This document shows, piece after piece, positions 24,637 through 34,426 of a stretch of 64,000 nucleotides of DNA. The stretch's first letter is position 1. Every line of letters begins with the position of its first letter. The stretch comes from Bradyrhizobium ottawaense (GTDB lineage: Bacteria; Pseudomonadota; Alphaproteobacteria; Rhizobiales; Xanthobacteraceae): positions 5,370,001 to 5,434,000 of the forward strand of contig NZ_CP029425.2 of NCBI RefSeq assembly GCF_002278135.3, written 5' to 3'. The notes beneath the pieces were generated by a model. The model was not told where the DNA came from, made no database searches, and saw nothing but the letters and a program-made list of their open reading frames with translations. The translations under genes and the position numbers were made by a program.

Positions 24637-25824
24637 TCAGTGGATGATTTCAAACAAGCCCGCGGCGCCCATGCCACCACCGATGCACATGGTCACCACG
24701 CCGTATTTCGCCTTGCGCCGCCGTCCCTCGATCAGGAGGTGGCCGGTGAGCCGCGAGCCGGTCATGCCATAGGGGTGGCCGATCGCGATCGAGCCGCCGT
24801 TGACGTTGAGCTTGTCCGGATCGATGCCGAGCTTGTCGCGGCAATGGATTACCTGCACCGCATACGCCTCGTTGAGCTCCCAGAGATCGATGTCGTCGAT
24901 CCTCAAACCGTGGCGCTTGAGCAGGCGCGGGATCGCAGCGACCGGGCCGACGCCCATCTCGTCCGGCTCGACCCCGGCGGCGACGAAGCCGCGGAAGATA
25001 CCGAGCGGCTTCAACCCCTTGCTGGCTGCAAACTTGCCGCTCGTGATCACACAGGCCGAAGCACCGTCCGAGAGCTGGCTGGCATTGCCCGCGCTGATGG
25101 TCTTGCCCTCGAACACCGGCTTGATCTTGGCGAGGCCCTCGGCCGTGGTTTCCGGACGCGGGCCCTCGTCTTTCGTGAGCGTCACCGGTTCGTAGGTGAC
25201 CTCCTTGGTGTCCTTGTTGACGAGCGCCATCATGGTCGTGAACGGCACGATTTCATCGCTGAAGCGGCCGGCCTGCAGAGCGGCGCCGACGCGGCGCTGG
25301 CATTCGAGGCTGTACTCGTCCTGCTTGTCGCGGCCGATCGTGTACCGCTCGGCGACGACCTCCGCCGTATCGAGCATCGACATGTACATTTCGGGCTTCA
25401 TCGCCATCAGCTCGTCGTCAACGGCGTGGAATTTGTTCATGTGCTCGTTCTGCACGAGGCTGATCGACTCGATCCCGCCGCCGATGGCGACCTCGACCCC
25501 GTCCAGCATCACCGAGCGCGCGGCAACGGCGATGGCCTGCAGGCCGGACGCGCATTGCCGGTCGATCGTGGTGCCGGCCACCGTCACGGGCAGGCCAGCG
25601 CGGATCGCGCCCTTGCGCGCCACGTTCATCACCATGGTGCCTTGCTGCATCGCGCAGCCCATCACCACGTCTTCCACCTCGCCCGGCGTGATGCCGGCGC
25701 GCTTCACGGCTTCGGCCATCACATGCCCCGCCATGGTCGGGCCGTCCGTGTTGTTGAGCGCGCCACGATAGGCCTTGCCGACGGCCGTGCGTGCGGTGGA
25801 AACGATGACTGCTTCAGTCGTCAT
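24637..25824 (-). CDS. Acetyl-CoA acyltransferase (thiolase)
   Basis: A 395-residue degradative thiolase that cleaves 3-ketoacyl-CoA to acetyl-CoA and a shortened acyl-CoA. The nucleophilic Cys is in [11 protein letters not shown] (about residue 90), the catalytic His in [17 protein letters not shown], and the second catalytic Cys in [15 protein letters not shown]. Length is normal. It sits between a flavin oxidoreductase and two acyl-CoA dehydrogenases on the same strand with short gaps, so it carries out the final cleavage step of this beta-oxidation-like operon. A GAAGAGG ribosome binding site precedes the ATG. Confidence 0.93.
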   Translation of the reverse strand: MTTEAVIVSTARTAVGKAYRGALNNTDGPTMAGHVMAEAVKRAGITPGEVEDVVMGCAMQQGTMVMNVARKGAIRAGLPVTVAGTTIDRQCASGLQAIAVAARSVMLDGVEVAIGGGIESISLVQNEHMNKFHAVDDELMAMKPEMYMSMLDTAEVVAERYTIGRDKQDEYSLECQRRVGAALQAGRFSDEIVPFTTMMALVNKDTKEVTYEPVTLTKDEGPRPETTAEGLAKIKPVFEGKTISAGNASQLSDGASACVITSGKFAASKGLKPLGIFRGFVAAGVEPDEMGVGPVAAIPRLLKRHGLRIDDIDLWELNEAYAVQVIHCRDKLGIDPDKLNVNGGSIAIGHPYGMTGSRLTGHLLIEGRRRKAKYGVVTMCIGGGMGAAGLFEIIH

Positions 25825-25839
25825 GCTGGCCTCTTCTCT

Positions 25840-26970
25840 TTACGCGGCCGCATCCAGCTGCGCGTAGCGCAGCACGTGGAACGCGGGATCGCCGAACTGG
25901 ATGTTGATGGAGGAGATTCGCTTGAAATAGTGTCCGACGTTCAGCTCGTCGGTCATTCCCATGCCGCCGTGAAGCTGCACCGCCTGGTCGGCTACGAACT
26001 TCCCGGCATAGCCAATCTTTGACTTGGCCCCGGAGGCGAGCCGCGACAGGCCTGAATCACCGGCGTCGAGGCTGAGATTGAGATGCTGCATCAGGGAGAG
26101 CGCCTCCTGATGGGCAATGAACATGTCGACCATGCGATGCTGCAACACCTGAAAGGAGCCGATGGCGGTGCCGAACTGCTTTCGGGTCTTTGAATAGTCC
26201 AGCGTTGCGGCATTCAGCTCGCCGATCGCGCCGACGACCTCGGCGCAGAGCGCGCCGATCGCGCGGTCACGACAGGTTTCCAGCGCGGCAACGCCCTCGC
26301 CTTCTGCTCCCAGCAATTGCCCGCGGACCTCGCGCAAGCTGATCTCGGCCGCGCGGCGTCCGTCGATCGTCTTGAAGCTCTGGAGATTGACGCCCGCGGC
26401 ATGGCGGTCGACCACGAACAGGCTGACGCCGCCGCGGTCGCGATTGTCGCCGGCGGTCCGCGCCGAAACGATCAGATGATCCGCCCACGGTGCTGCCATC
26501 ACCATGGTCTTCTCGCCGCTCAGAACGTAGTCGTCTCCCTCACGCCGCACCTTGGTCGCGATATTGGCGAAATCGAACCGGGAGGCCCTCTCGGTCCAGG
26601 CCAGCGCCCAGATCCTGGAACCGTCGATGATGCCTGGGATGAATGCCTGCTTCTGCTCGGACGTACCAAGCTGCTCGATCAGGCCGCCAGCAAGCACCAC
26701 CGTTTCGACGAAAGGCTCGACGACGAGGTGACGGCCGAACTCCTGCATGACGATCATGGTCGACAACGGACCGCCGCCGAGGCCGCCGGCATCCTCGGAA
26801 AACGGTGCCGCGAGCAGGCCGAGCTCGGCGAAGGCCCTCCACCGCGTCCGGCTGAACCCCTCCTCGCTCGCCACGATCTTGCGCCGCGCCTCGAAATCAT
26901 ACTGGTCGCGCAGAAGGCGCTGAACGCTGGATCGCAGTAATTCCTGCTCTTCCGTGAACTGAATATCCAT
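25840..26970 (-). CDS. Acyl-CoA dehydrogenase, subunit-like copy 1
   Basis: 376 residues with a full acyl-CoA dehydrogenase fold: N-terminal helices (MDIQFTEEQELLRSSVQRLL), a beta domain (ALAWTERASRFDFAN), and C-terminal helices (YSKTRKQFGTAIGSFQVLQH, QLHGGMGMTDE). The glutamate of the usual YEGT catalytic motif is not present; the corresponding end reads INIQFGDPAFH. That is typical of enzymes that work as mixed pairs or that use another Glu. It is adjacent to a second acyl-CoA dehydrogenase gene, 24 bp apart, so a heteromeric enzyme is likely. It introduces a double bond into an acyl-CoA using FAD. Confidence 0.9.
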   Translation of the reverse strand: MDIQFTEEQELLRSSVQRLLRDQYDFEARRKIVASEEGFSRTRWRAFAELGLLAAPFSEDAGGLGGGPLSTMIVMQEFGRHLVVEPFVETVVLAGGLIEQLGTSEQKQAFIPGIIDGSRIWALAWTERASRFDFANIATKVRREGDDYVLSGEKTMVMAAPWADHLIVSARTAGDNRDRGGVSLFVVDRHAAGVNLQSFKTIDGRRAAEISLREVRGQLLGAEGEGVAALETCRDRAIGALCAEVVGAIGELNAATLDYSKTRKQFGTAIGSFQVLQHRMVDMFIAHQEALSLMQHLNLSLDAGDSGLSRLASGAKSKIGYAGKFVADQAVQLHGGMGMTDELNVGHYFKRISSINIQFGDPAFHVLRYAQLDAAA

Positions 26971-26994
26971 CCGGTCCTCCCGATCCGCCGTGGC

Positions 26995-28176
<1,182 letters not shown>

Positions 28177-28189
28177 CGTAAGGGCCTCC

Positions 28190-28927
28190 TTACCACTTCT
28201 CGCCGAAGGGACGGATTTCCAGCTCGAATGTCCACGCGCTCTTCGGCTGCTGATAAAGCTGCCAATAGGACGCAGCGACGGACGACGGCGGCATCAAGAG
28301 ATCGGGATCGTCGAGCGCATTCGGACCGAGTGCCTCGAGCCGGCGCTGCCGCACCCATTCCGTATCGACGCCGGAATCGATGATGAGATGCGCGACGTGA
28401 ATGTTCTTGGGGCCGAGCTCGCGCGCCATCGCCTGGGCCACCGCCCGCAGGCCGAACTTCGCGCTGGCAAAGGCGGCATAGCCGCTGCCGCCGCGGAGCG
28501 ACGCTGTCGCGCCGGTGAAGAAGATCTTGCCGCCGCCGCGAGGCAGCATCAGCCGCGCGGCCTCGCGGCCGGCGAGAAAGCCGGAATAGCAGGCCATCTC
28601 CCAGACCTTGCGGAAGACCCGCTCGGTCGTATCGAGGATCGGAAAGTTGACGTTGGCGCCGATGTTGAAGATGCAGACCTCGAGCGGCGCATGCTTGTCG
28701 GCATCGGCGAGGAAGGAGATGACCTCCTCCTCCTTGCGGGCATCCAGCGAGCATGCATGGATTTCGCCTCCGGCGGCCTCGATCTCCTTGACGAGCGGCT
28801 CGAGCTTGGCCCCGTTCCGGCGCCCGGCGAACACCGTGAAGCCCTCCGAGGCGAACTTCTTGGCGATCTCGCCGCCGATATAGTCGCCTGCACCGATCAC
28901 TGCGACGGTTGCATTTCTCTTTTGCAT
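28190..28927 (-). CDS. Short-chain dehydrogenase/reductase
   Basis: 245 residues beginning MQKRNATVAVIGAGDYIGGE; the longer frame to 29104 is not supported. The nucleotide-binding motif is GAGDYIGG, a variant of GxxxGxG. The catalytic region reads FFTGATASLRGGSGYAAFAS: a Ser-like position precedes YAAFASAKF, where Tyr is followed by Ala-Ala-Phe-Ala-Ser-Ala-Lys rather than the usual Y-x-x-x-K, so the catalytic spacing is unusual. It is likely to oxidise a hydroxyacyl-CoA or a related alcohol in the operon's pathway. It follows the isomerase-like gene by 43 bp. Confidence 0.85.
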   Translation of the reverse strand: MQKRNATVAVIGAGDYIGGEIAKKFASEGFTVFAGRRNGAKLEPLVKEIEAAGGEIHACSLDARKEEEVISFLADADKHAPLEVCIFNIGANVNFPILDTTERVFRKVWEMACYSGFLAGREAARLMLPRGGGKIFFTGATASLRGGSGYAAFASAKFGLRAVAQAMARELGPKNIHVAHLIIDSGVDTEWVRQRRLEALGPNALDDPDLLMPPSSVAASYWQLYQQPKSAWTFELEIRPFGEKW

Positions 28928-28970
28928 GGATCGTCTCCCGGTTGGATTGAACTTCGTTAGCTCGGCGGCT

Positions 28971-29600
28971 CTATGCCGTCCTTGCGACCGGCCTCGTTTG
29001 CTCGAGGATGGACTCCTCGACGTCACGAAGCTGATCCTTGCCGAAGAACATCTCCTTGCCGACGAAGAAGGTTGGTGACCCGAACGCGCCTCGGCTGACG
29101 GCATCGTTGGTCAGATCAATCAACCTCTTCTTGACGTCGTCCTGCTGGGCGCGAGCGATCAATCTGTCGATATCGAGCCCCGAAGCCATGAACGCGTTCC
29201 GGAAGATTTCGACGTTGTCCATCTTCTTCGGCTCCTCCCACATATGGTGATAGGCCGCACGAAAATAGGACTCGAACACGCCCTCGAACTGGGCTGCCAC
29301 GGCGCCCCGCATCAGCATCAGCGTGTTGACGGGAAAGAAGGGATTCTGGCGGAATTTCGTGACGTTGTGGCGGCGGATAAACCGCTGGGTCTCAAGCGCC
29401 TGATATTCCGGCTTGTTCTTGATCCCACGAAGCGAGTCGAACGGCGACATGTTGCCCGTCGCCTTGTAGATGCCGCCAAGCAAGACCGGAACATAATCGA
29501 ATTTCGCACCGGTGCGCTGCTCGATGCCCGGAATTGCCACCTCGGCCAGATAAGCGTTCGGGCTGCCGAAATCGAATTGGAATTCAATCTTCAAGGTCAT
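28971..29600 (-). CDS. DsbA-family 2-hydroxychromene-2-carboxylate isomerase-like protein
   Basis: 209 residues; the start is the ATG at 29600 with GGAGGAG upstream (a longer frame is not needed). A thioredoxin/glutathione-transferase-kappa fold is shown by FQFDFGSPNAYLAE at the N-terminus, SRGAFGSPTFFVGKEMFFG with the cis-Pro, and DQLRDVEESIL. The active-site Ser of this group is in DFGSPN, so it is not a thiol oxidase. Enzymes of this kind isomerise aromatic ring-cleavage products using glutathione, or act on other catabolic intermediates. It is the first gene of the catabolic operon and is driven by a promoter with an internal operator. Confidence 0.87.
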   Translation of the reverse strand: MTLKIEFQFDFGSPNAYLAEVAIPGIEQRTGAKFDYVPVLLGGIYKATGNMSPFDSLRGIKNKPEYQALETQRFIRRHNVTKFRQNPFFPVNTLMLMRGAVAAQFEGVFESYFRAAYHHMWEEPKKMDNVEIFRNAFMASGLDIDRLIARAQQDDVKKRLIDLTNDAVSRGAFGSPTFFVGKEMFFGKDQLRDVEESILEQTRPVARTA

Positions 29601-29664
29601 CTCGGCTCCTCCCGCGGAACATGTGCTTGCACTGGCGATCCGGTCGCCGGCCTGACTTTCCTCA

Positions 29665-29693
29665 AACATACCGTTCTAAAATAGAACTGTCAA
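29665..29693 (-). promoter_or_regulatory. Promoter with an operator between -35 and -10, catabolic operon
   Basis: Read leftward: -35 TTGACA (29693-29688), a 17-bp spacer, -10 TATGTT (29670-29665). The spacer holds the perfect inverted repeat GTTCTA-NNN-TAGAAC (29673-29687). A repressor bound there would block RNA polymerase. The same architecture recurs at 33724-33753 and the divergent HxlR gene is the obvious candidate regulator. Confidence 0.7.
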
Positions 29694-29835
29694 ACGCTCC
29701 CGCAATCTGCTGATTTCGTCTAGTCTGGAAGGGTATTGTTTGGAGTTTAGTACCTATCTAGAATGGCAAATCCGCGCCGACCTCTGCAACGATTCGAGAC
29801 GAGGTCCGTGCCGCGGCGGCGACTGGAGTGTGTGG

Positions 29836-30348
29836 ATGAAGTGGAAGGAACTCGAGGAAGAGCCGTGCTCGATGGCCCGAACTATCGGCGTGATCGGCGA
29901 TCGCTGGACTCTTCTTATCCTGCGCGAGTGTTTTCTGCGCACGCGCCGCTTCGAGGGATTTCAGTCGGCACTCGGAATCACGCGGCATTTGCTTGCCGAA
30001 CGTCTGAAGAAGTTGGTTCGGCAGGGCATCCTGCGCCGCATTCCCTACCAGGACTCCCCCAAGCGGCACGAATATATCCTGACCCAGAAGGGGCTCGATC
30101 TGTATCCGATCATGATGGCAATCGTGCATTGGGGCGATATTCACATGGTCGACGAGCGCGGCCGCCCCTTGCTGCACCAGCATCGCAAGTGCGGAAAAGA
30201 TTTCGATCCGGTCATGGTGTGCTCCGAATGCGGCGAGCCGCTGTCGGCCAAGGAGGTTCATACTCATCCCGGGCCGGGTGCTCGCAGCGCGCCGGCGGCA
30301 GCGGCGCCGACGACCTCGAAAACAAAGGCACGCTCGCGGGCCGCCTGA
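29836..30348 (+). CDS. HxlR family transcriptional regulator with a cysteine-rich C-terminal tail
   Basis: 170 residues, starting at MKWKELEEEPCSMARTIGVI (ATG 29836, GGAG upstream; the ORF is open further left but without a good site). The winged helix-turn-helix of the HxlR family is clear: GDRWTLLILRECFLRTRRFE and LGITRHLLAERLKKLVRQGI. After it comes a zinc-ribbon-like part (KCGKDFDPVMVCSECG) and a low-complexity Ala/Pro/Ser tail. HxlR proteins bind palindromes and often respond to aldehydes, quinones or aromatic ligands. It is divergent from the operon starting at 29600 and probably represses it and the 33560 operon through GTTC-N7-GAAC sites. Confidence 0.88.
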   Translation: MKWKELEEEPCSMARTIGVIGDRWTLLILRECFLRTRRFEGFQSALGITRHLLAERLKKLVRQGILRRIPYQDSPKRHEYILTQKGLDLYPIMMAIVHWGDIHMVDERGRPLLHQHRKCGKDFDPVMVCSECGEPLSAKEVHTHPGPGARSAPAAAAPTTSKTKARSRAA

Positions 30349-30382
30349 GGCTCGCGCATCGAAGGCCTCCCGCGGCCGGAGG

Positions 30383-30407
30383 TGCCGCCAGATGCGATCT
30401 GGCGGCA
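30383..30407. terminator. Bidirectional terminator hairpin
   Basis: TGCCGCCAGAT-GCG-ATCTGGCGGCA is a perfect 11-bp stem with a 3-nt loop, located between the convergent HxlR and CoA-ligase genes, 35 and 38 bp from their stops. There is no T-run, but strength and position support a terminator for both. Confidence 0.65.
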
Positions 30408-30444
30408 AGGGAGTGAGTAACGACCGCACGGGACAGGCTCGCTC

Positions 30445-32247
30445 TCAGACCCGGATCACATCGGCGCCAGCTTCGTGGGTGTAGAGACGCTCAACCTGTT
30501 CGGATCGAACTTTCAGCACCGCGCGTTGGTTGACATAGGCCTTGTCGGTGATCTCGCCTGCCGCCATTGATGGCGGGTCTTTCAGCAGAACGAAGGAGCA
30601 GATCCGTTCGCTGCTTCCGACGGCCTCATTGTAGTCCCGAAAGCGATCCAGCAGGAACCCGACCACGGCGGGATCCGAGGTCAAATCCGCACCCGGAGTT
30701 TTCGAGATCCGTGCGGCCTCCGTGGGATTCAACCAGCAGAGCAGCGCGCACGCCTCACGATTTTCGCCCGCGACCACCATGTCGAGCAAGACACCGCGCG
30801 TTGCGGCCAGGATTGCCGCGCGCATATTGCTGATCGAGACCCAGGTCCCATTCGCAAGCTTGAAGTTCTCGGAAATTCGTCCGGTAAAGCGCAGCCCGAG
30901 CTCAGGCTTCTGCGGATCCAGAAACGAGACAGTATCGCCGATGCGATAGAAGCCTTCCTCGTCGAAGGCCATTTCCGTCAAATCCGGCCGCCCGAGATAA
31001 CCCGGCGTGACGTTGGGTCCCTTGACCCTGACCTCGTAAGTATCCGAGACCGGAATGAGCTTGAGCCGCAGTCCCGGCGCGGGAAGACCGATCTCGCCGG
31101 GTCGATCTGTCGCCCAATGGGTCGTACTGATGGTCGGGGCGGTTTCGGTCGTACCGTAACCCGACATGACCGGAATTCGCCGGCCGGTCACCGAGAGTGT
31201 CAAGCGATAGAGCTTCTCCAGCGTGTCCTTTGAAATTGCAGCGCCGGCATAACTCATTCGGTCCATCCGCTTGAAGACACTGGCGCCCAGATCGAGATCC
31301 TTCTCGACCGCGTCACACAGCAGGTTATAGCCGGCAGGCACGTTGAACATGGCGGTCGGCGACACTTCCTTGAGATTGGCGACAGTCTTATGAAAGAGCT
31401 GCGGCAGCGGACGGCCGTCGTCGATATAGAGCGTCCCGCCGTTCTTGAGGATGCCGTGAAGAATGACGTTGCTCCCCATCGTGTGGTGCCAAGGCAGCCA
31501 CTCCACCTGGACTGGCGCAGCCGGAGGAGACACGAGCTGGCTACCCATTTGCAGGGAGCTTGCCATCATGCGGTGGGTGTTGAGCACGCCTTTCGGAAAG
31601 CCTGTCGAACCCGACGTGAAGAGTATCTTGGCGACCGCGTCGCACGAGACCGCACGAGATGCCTCGGCAAATCCGTCGCACGCGGTTTTGGCTGTGAGGG
31701 TACGAAAGGGCACCGTGTCCGGCGCGCCATCGACACTGATCCAGGTCGCGGCCGCCAATTCCGGAATGGTACGGCCTGCGGAAAACTCACGTCCGCTTTG
31801 GACGAACACGAAGCTCGGGCGCAGCACTTCGGCGATGTCCTTGAGACGAGCAAGTCCACCGGGCATCAGCGTGTAGTTTGGCGATATCGACGCCAGGATG
31901 ACGCCGATAGACATCGCCGCAAACGAAACCACGGCGTTCTCGATCGAGTTTCCGGAGAGGATGGCCAGCTTGTCCGCTGGCTTTGCGCCCAGATCAAGCA
32001 GACTCTGGCCTACCGCCTGGACCTGAGACCATGCCTCGCTGTAGGTGATCTCGTCCCACCCACCCTTCGCATTGCGCTGCGCGAGAAATATCCGGTCCGG
32101 GGTGGCGCTTGCCCAGCTCGGCAGAAAGTCCGTGATACGCCAGTCACACGGCTTCCACTCGAGGGGTGAGCTCAATATGAGCGCGCCATCTGGTCGGCGC
32201 TCGATTGAAACCTCGCGCGGCGCAAACGTCAGTGCCTTCGTCGACAT
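30445..32247 (-). CDS. AMP-forming acyl-CoA ligase, feruloyl-CoA synthetase-like
   Basis: A 600-residue adenylate-forming ligase of the feruloyl-CoA synthetase type: carboxylic acid plus ATP plus CoA gives acyl-CoA. The P-loop-like motif is LFTSGSTGFPKGVLNTH, followed by SGYGTTETAPTIS and EEGFYRIGDTVSFLDPQ. The length and the Trp-rich N-terminal segment (LEWKPCDWRITDFLPSWASA) fit that subgroup rather than fatty-acid ligases. It has an AGGAG ribosome binding site and follows the binding-protein gene at 32361 by 113 bp. It probably activates an aromatic or phenylpropanoid-like acid feeding the neighbouring acyl-CoA dehydrogenases and thiolase; the specific acid is not shown by sequence. Confidence 0.88.
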   Translation of the reverse strand: MSTKALTFAPREVSIERRPDGALILSSPLEWKPCDWRITDFLPSWASATPDRIFLAQRNAKGGWDEITYSEAWSQVQAVGQSLLDLGAKPADKLAILSGNSIENAVVSFAAMSIGVILASISPNYTLMPGGLARLKDIAEVLRPSFVFVQSGREFSAGRTIPELAAATWISVDGAPDTVPFRTLTAKTACDGFAEASRAVSCDAVAKILFTSGSTGFPKGVLNTHRMMASSLQMGSQLVSPPAAPVQVEWLPWHHTMGSNVILHGILKNGGTLYIDDGRPLPQLFHKTVANLKEVSPTAMFNVPAGYNLLCDAVEKDLDLGASVFKRMDRMSYAGAAISKDTLEKLYRLTLSVTGRRIPVMSGYGTTETAPTISTTHWATDRPGEIGLPAPGLRLKLIPVSDTYEVRVKGPNVTPGYLGRPDLTEMAFDEEGFYRIGDTVSFLDPQKPELGLRFTGRISENFKLANGTWVSISNMRAAILAATRGVLLDMVVAGENREACALLCWLNPTEAARISKTPGADLTSDPAVVGFLLDRFRDYNEAVGSSERICSFVLLKDPPSMAAGEITDKAYVNQRAVLKVRSEQVERLYTHEAGADVIRV

Positions 32248-32360
32248 CGAATTGATCTCCTGAAGTACCGGAATGGCGATCGCAGCCGTTGCGCTCGTGT
32301 CGAGCAGGACGCCGGCGCCGGCACGTCGTCAATGCCGCTCGCCTCTCGCCTGTTACGTGC

Positions 32361-33560
32361 TCATTCGGACCTGGCGTCCAGCACTTCTCCGAAGGCTTCC
32401 CAAGTCGAGCCGGTCCATCGCTGCAGGCGCATCTGCGTCCAGATCATGTTCTCGGTTTCGCTGGTGTTGATCTTGATGCCCGGCAGTGCGGTCGGGACGA
32501 CGAAGTCCCGGAGGTTCTTGGCCTGCGCCAGGATGTTCTTGCGGGACAGGTCATCGCCGCATTGTTTCAAGATCTGTTCCAGCAGGATGCCCTGCTGATA
32601 ACCGGTGAGATAGCTGCCGTTGGTGATATCGACGCCGGGCAGATATTTGTCGATAAACGCCCGATAGGCCTGCATGCCGGGATCATCTTTCCACTTCGGA
32701 TCCACGACATCCTTGTTGATGGTGCCGACGATCACGCCAGTCGACTTGTCGAGGCCGGCCGGCGTGAGCGTGCCTCCAACCGAGCCGGACGGAAAGTTGA
32801 TGATGACGGTCGCCTTCCAGCCGATCAAAGAGGCCTGCCGGATCGCCTGCGCAGCGAATTTCGGCGTGCCCGCGATCATCAGGGCATCCGCACCGGAGCT
32901 CTTCAGGTTGGTGATCTGCGAATCGACGGTCGGTTCAGTGACCTCATAGGACGCGGTGACGACCCTGCGATCGTAGTCCTTACCGAGAAACGCCTTGAAG
33001 GCGTTGACGTAGTCTTTTCCGAGGTCGTCATTCTGGTAGAGGATCGCATATTTGGCGTTCGGCAGAGCCTTCGTGAGGTATTTTGCGTAGATCTTTCCCT
33101 CGGTATCGTAGCTGACGAGACCTGTCGTGATCAGCGGGTAACTGGCGACGTCGGTGAACTTGGACGATCCGCTGACGATCGCGATGCTGGGCACCCCTTT
33201 CGACTTCAGGTATTTTGACGTTGCCGAAATGGCGGGAGTGCCGAGCTGGCCGAACATGAATGCAACTTCATCGCTCTCAACGAGCTTGCGAACCTGCTCC
33301 ACGGCCTTGGGCGGGCTATAGGCATCGTCATAGGCGACGTAATTGATCTTGCGCCCGCTGATGCCGCCGCGATCATTCAGGGACTGAATGTAGGCGATCA
33401 GCCCCTTGCCCACGAGACCGATCGATGAAGCCGGTCCGCTGAACGGAAACACCCCGCCAATCTTGATTTCCGTCGCCGTAACCCCGGGCTCGTCGGCCGC
33501 GAATGCCGGGCTGCCCAACAGCACAAGCAGAACGGCAAGACTCTTCCATCTCGGCAACAT
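32361..33560 (-). CDS. LivK-type ABC transporter substrate-binding protein, orphan
   Basis: 399 residues. A signal peptide (MLPRWKSLAVLLVLLGSPAF) precedes a periplasmic-binding-protein fold of the branched-chain amino acid/aromatic type (IKIGGVFPFSGPASSIGLVG near the N-terminus; TILYQNDD-like strand ILYQNDDLGKDYVN). The start at 33560 is fixed by GGGAGG six bases upstream. No permease or ATPase gene is adjacent, so it must share a transporter encoded elsewhere or serve as a sensor. It is transcribed from a promoter carrying the same operator as the catabolic operon and heads a likely unit with the CoA ligase, so an aromatic carboxylate is a reasonable ligand. Confidence 0.87.
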   Translation of the reverse strand: MLPRWKSLAVLLVLLGSPAFAADEPGVTATEIKIGGVFPFSGPASSIGLVGKGLIAYIQSLNDRGGISGRKINYVAYDDAYSPPKAVEQVRKLVESDEVAFMFGQLGTPAISATSKYLKSKGVPSIAIVSGSSKFTDVASYPLITTGLVSYDTEGKIYAKYLTKALPNAKYAILYQNDDLGKDYVNAFKAFLGKDYDRRVVTASYEVTEPTVDSQITNLKSSGADALMIAGTPKFAAQAIRQASLIGWKATVIINFPSGSVGGTLTPAGLDKSTGVIVGTINKDVVDPKWKDDPGMQAYRAFIDKYLPGVDITNGSYLTGYQQGILLEQILKQCGDDLSRKNILAQAKNLRDFVVPTALPGIKINTSETENMIWTQMRLQRWTGSTWEAFGEVLDARSE

Positions 33561-33723
33561 CGGCATCCTCCCTGATGCGCACTCTTCGGGTGCGCCGTTC
33601 AATTCTTATGTGTCTCTACGGCTCGCCAGGCGTCATGCCGTGCGAGATCGAGCGCGCTCGCCAAGCGTCGATGGCCAAGCGCGTCAACCGTTGCGGCTCT
33701 TGGATCGGCCGCCTCATTCCTCG

Positions 33724-33753
33724 AATCTACAGTTCTTTTTTTGAACTCGTCAA
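33724..33753 (-). promoter_or_regulatory. Second promoter with the same operator, binding-protein operon
   Basis: Read leftward: -35 TTGACG (33753-33748), 18-bp spacer, -10 TAGATT (33729-33724). The spacer contains GTTC-N7-GAAC (33732-33746). Matching -35, palindrome and offsets with 29665-29693 suggest the same repressor. The leader to the ATG at 33560 is about 160 nt. Confidence 0.65.
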
Positions 33754-34230
33754 GCGCTTAGATGCATCACCCCTGACAAAGGACGAAGCGCTTGCGATTT
33801 TTCGAAGAGTTGTACGCATAATTCGACACCGGCAGAGGTAGAGGCTGATACCGATTCCAGGCGCGGAGACGCCCCTTTCGGCCCCGGATATCGCGCGTCA
33901 CAATACAAGACCAGTTCATTCTGTTCTTGAACTTACGAGATGATCGGAGGTGAACCGTAAAATGGCACCGAGGGCTGCGCTGCAACACGCCCGGCCAGCA
34001 GGCCAGCGATCCGCTTAGATGCGCGGCGCTCGATTGAAGGGCTCAGGCCATAGACAAAGGAACGTCAAAGCGGGAGCACGCTTCACTGAGAGGGGAGAAT
34101 TCCAGGGTCTTCAAGACGTTCCGGGCGCAGGCGACGCCGCCCGTGATCTCGCGACACGGACGCTACGGGCCCAAGTTCGTGGATGGCGCCAAGACGTTCA
34201 AGGTCGGACGGCAGCGACCCTGATTCCAAG

Positions 34231-34374
34231 ATGGGGTCGCTCGCCAATCCGCGCTGCGCGGAGCGATTGTCAGACTACAAGGTGCCGGAAACAGTCTCAC
34301 TGCGCATGACACCGCCACCGCGCAATGCAAACGGCAAGGTTCTGAAAGCCGCGTTGCGCGAGAGCAAGACATGA
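34231..34374 (+). pseudogene. 3' remnant of an AMP-forming acyl-CoA ligase gene
   Basis: The last 45 or so codons of a ligase survive: RLSDYKVPETVSL followed by PPPRNANGKVLKAAL. That is the standard C-terminal motif (…DYKVP…RNxxGKxxK…) containing the adenylation lysine. No upstream ligase sequence is present in any frame within the window, so this is a truncated, inactive piece. Orientation is opposite to the intact ligase at 30445-32247. Confidence 0.7.
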
Positions 34375-34426
34375 AGGTCGCCACCTGGCACAACGGTACA
34401 ATAAAACTGTACTGGCCCTTTCCGCC

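Larger units (their letters stand above)
33561..34426. other. 866-bp interval with promoter and gene remnants
   Basis: Apart from the operator-bearing promoter at 33724-33753 and the ligase remnant at 34231-34374, I see no intact gene. A second short coding-like remnant on the plus strand ends at about 34220 (FVDGAKTFKVGRQRP) and is not assignable. The interval looks like the scar of a deletion. Confidence 0.5.

Noticed and set aside
24568..26022. 484-codon plus-strand open frame
   Set aside because: Antisense to the thiolase gene with all catalytic residues present on the minus strand; shadow.
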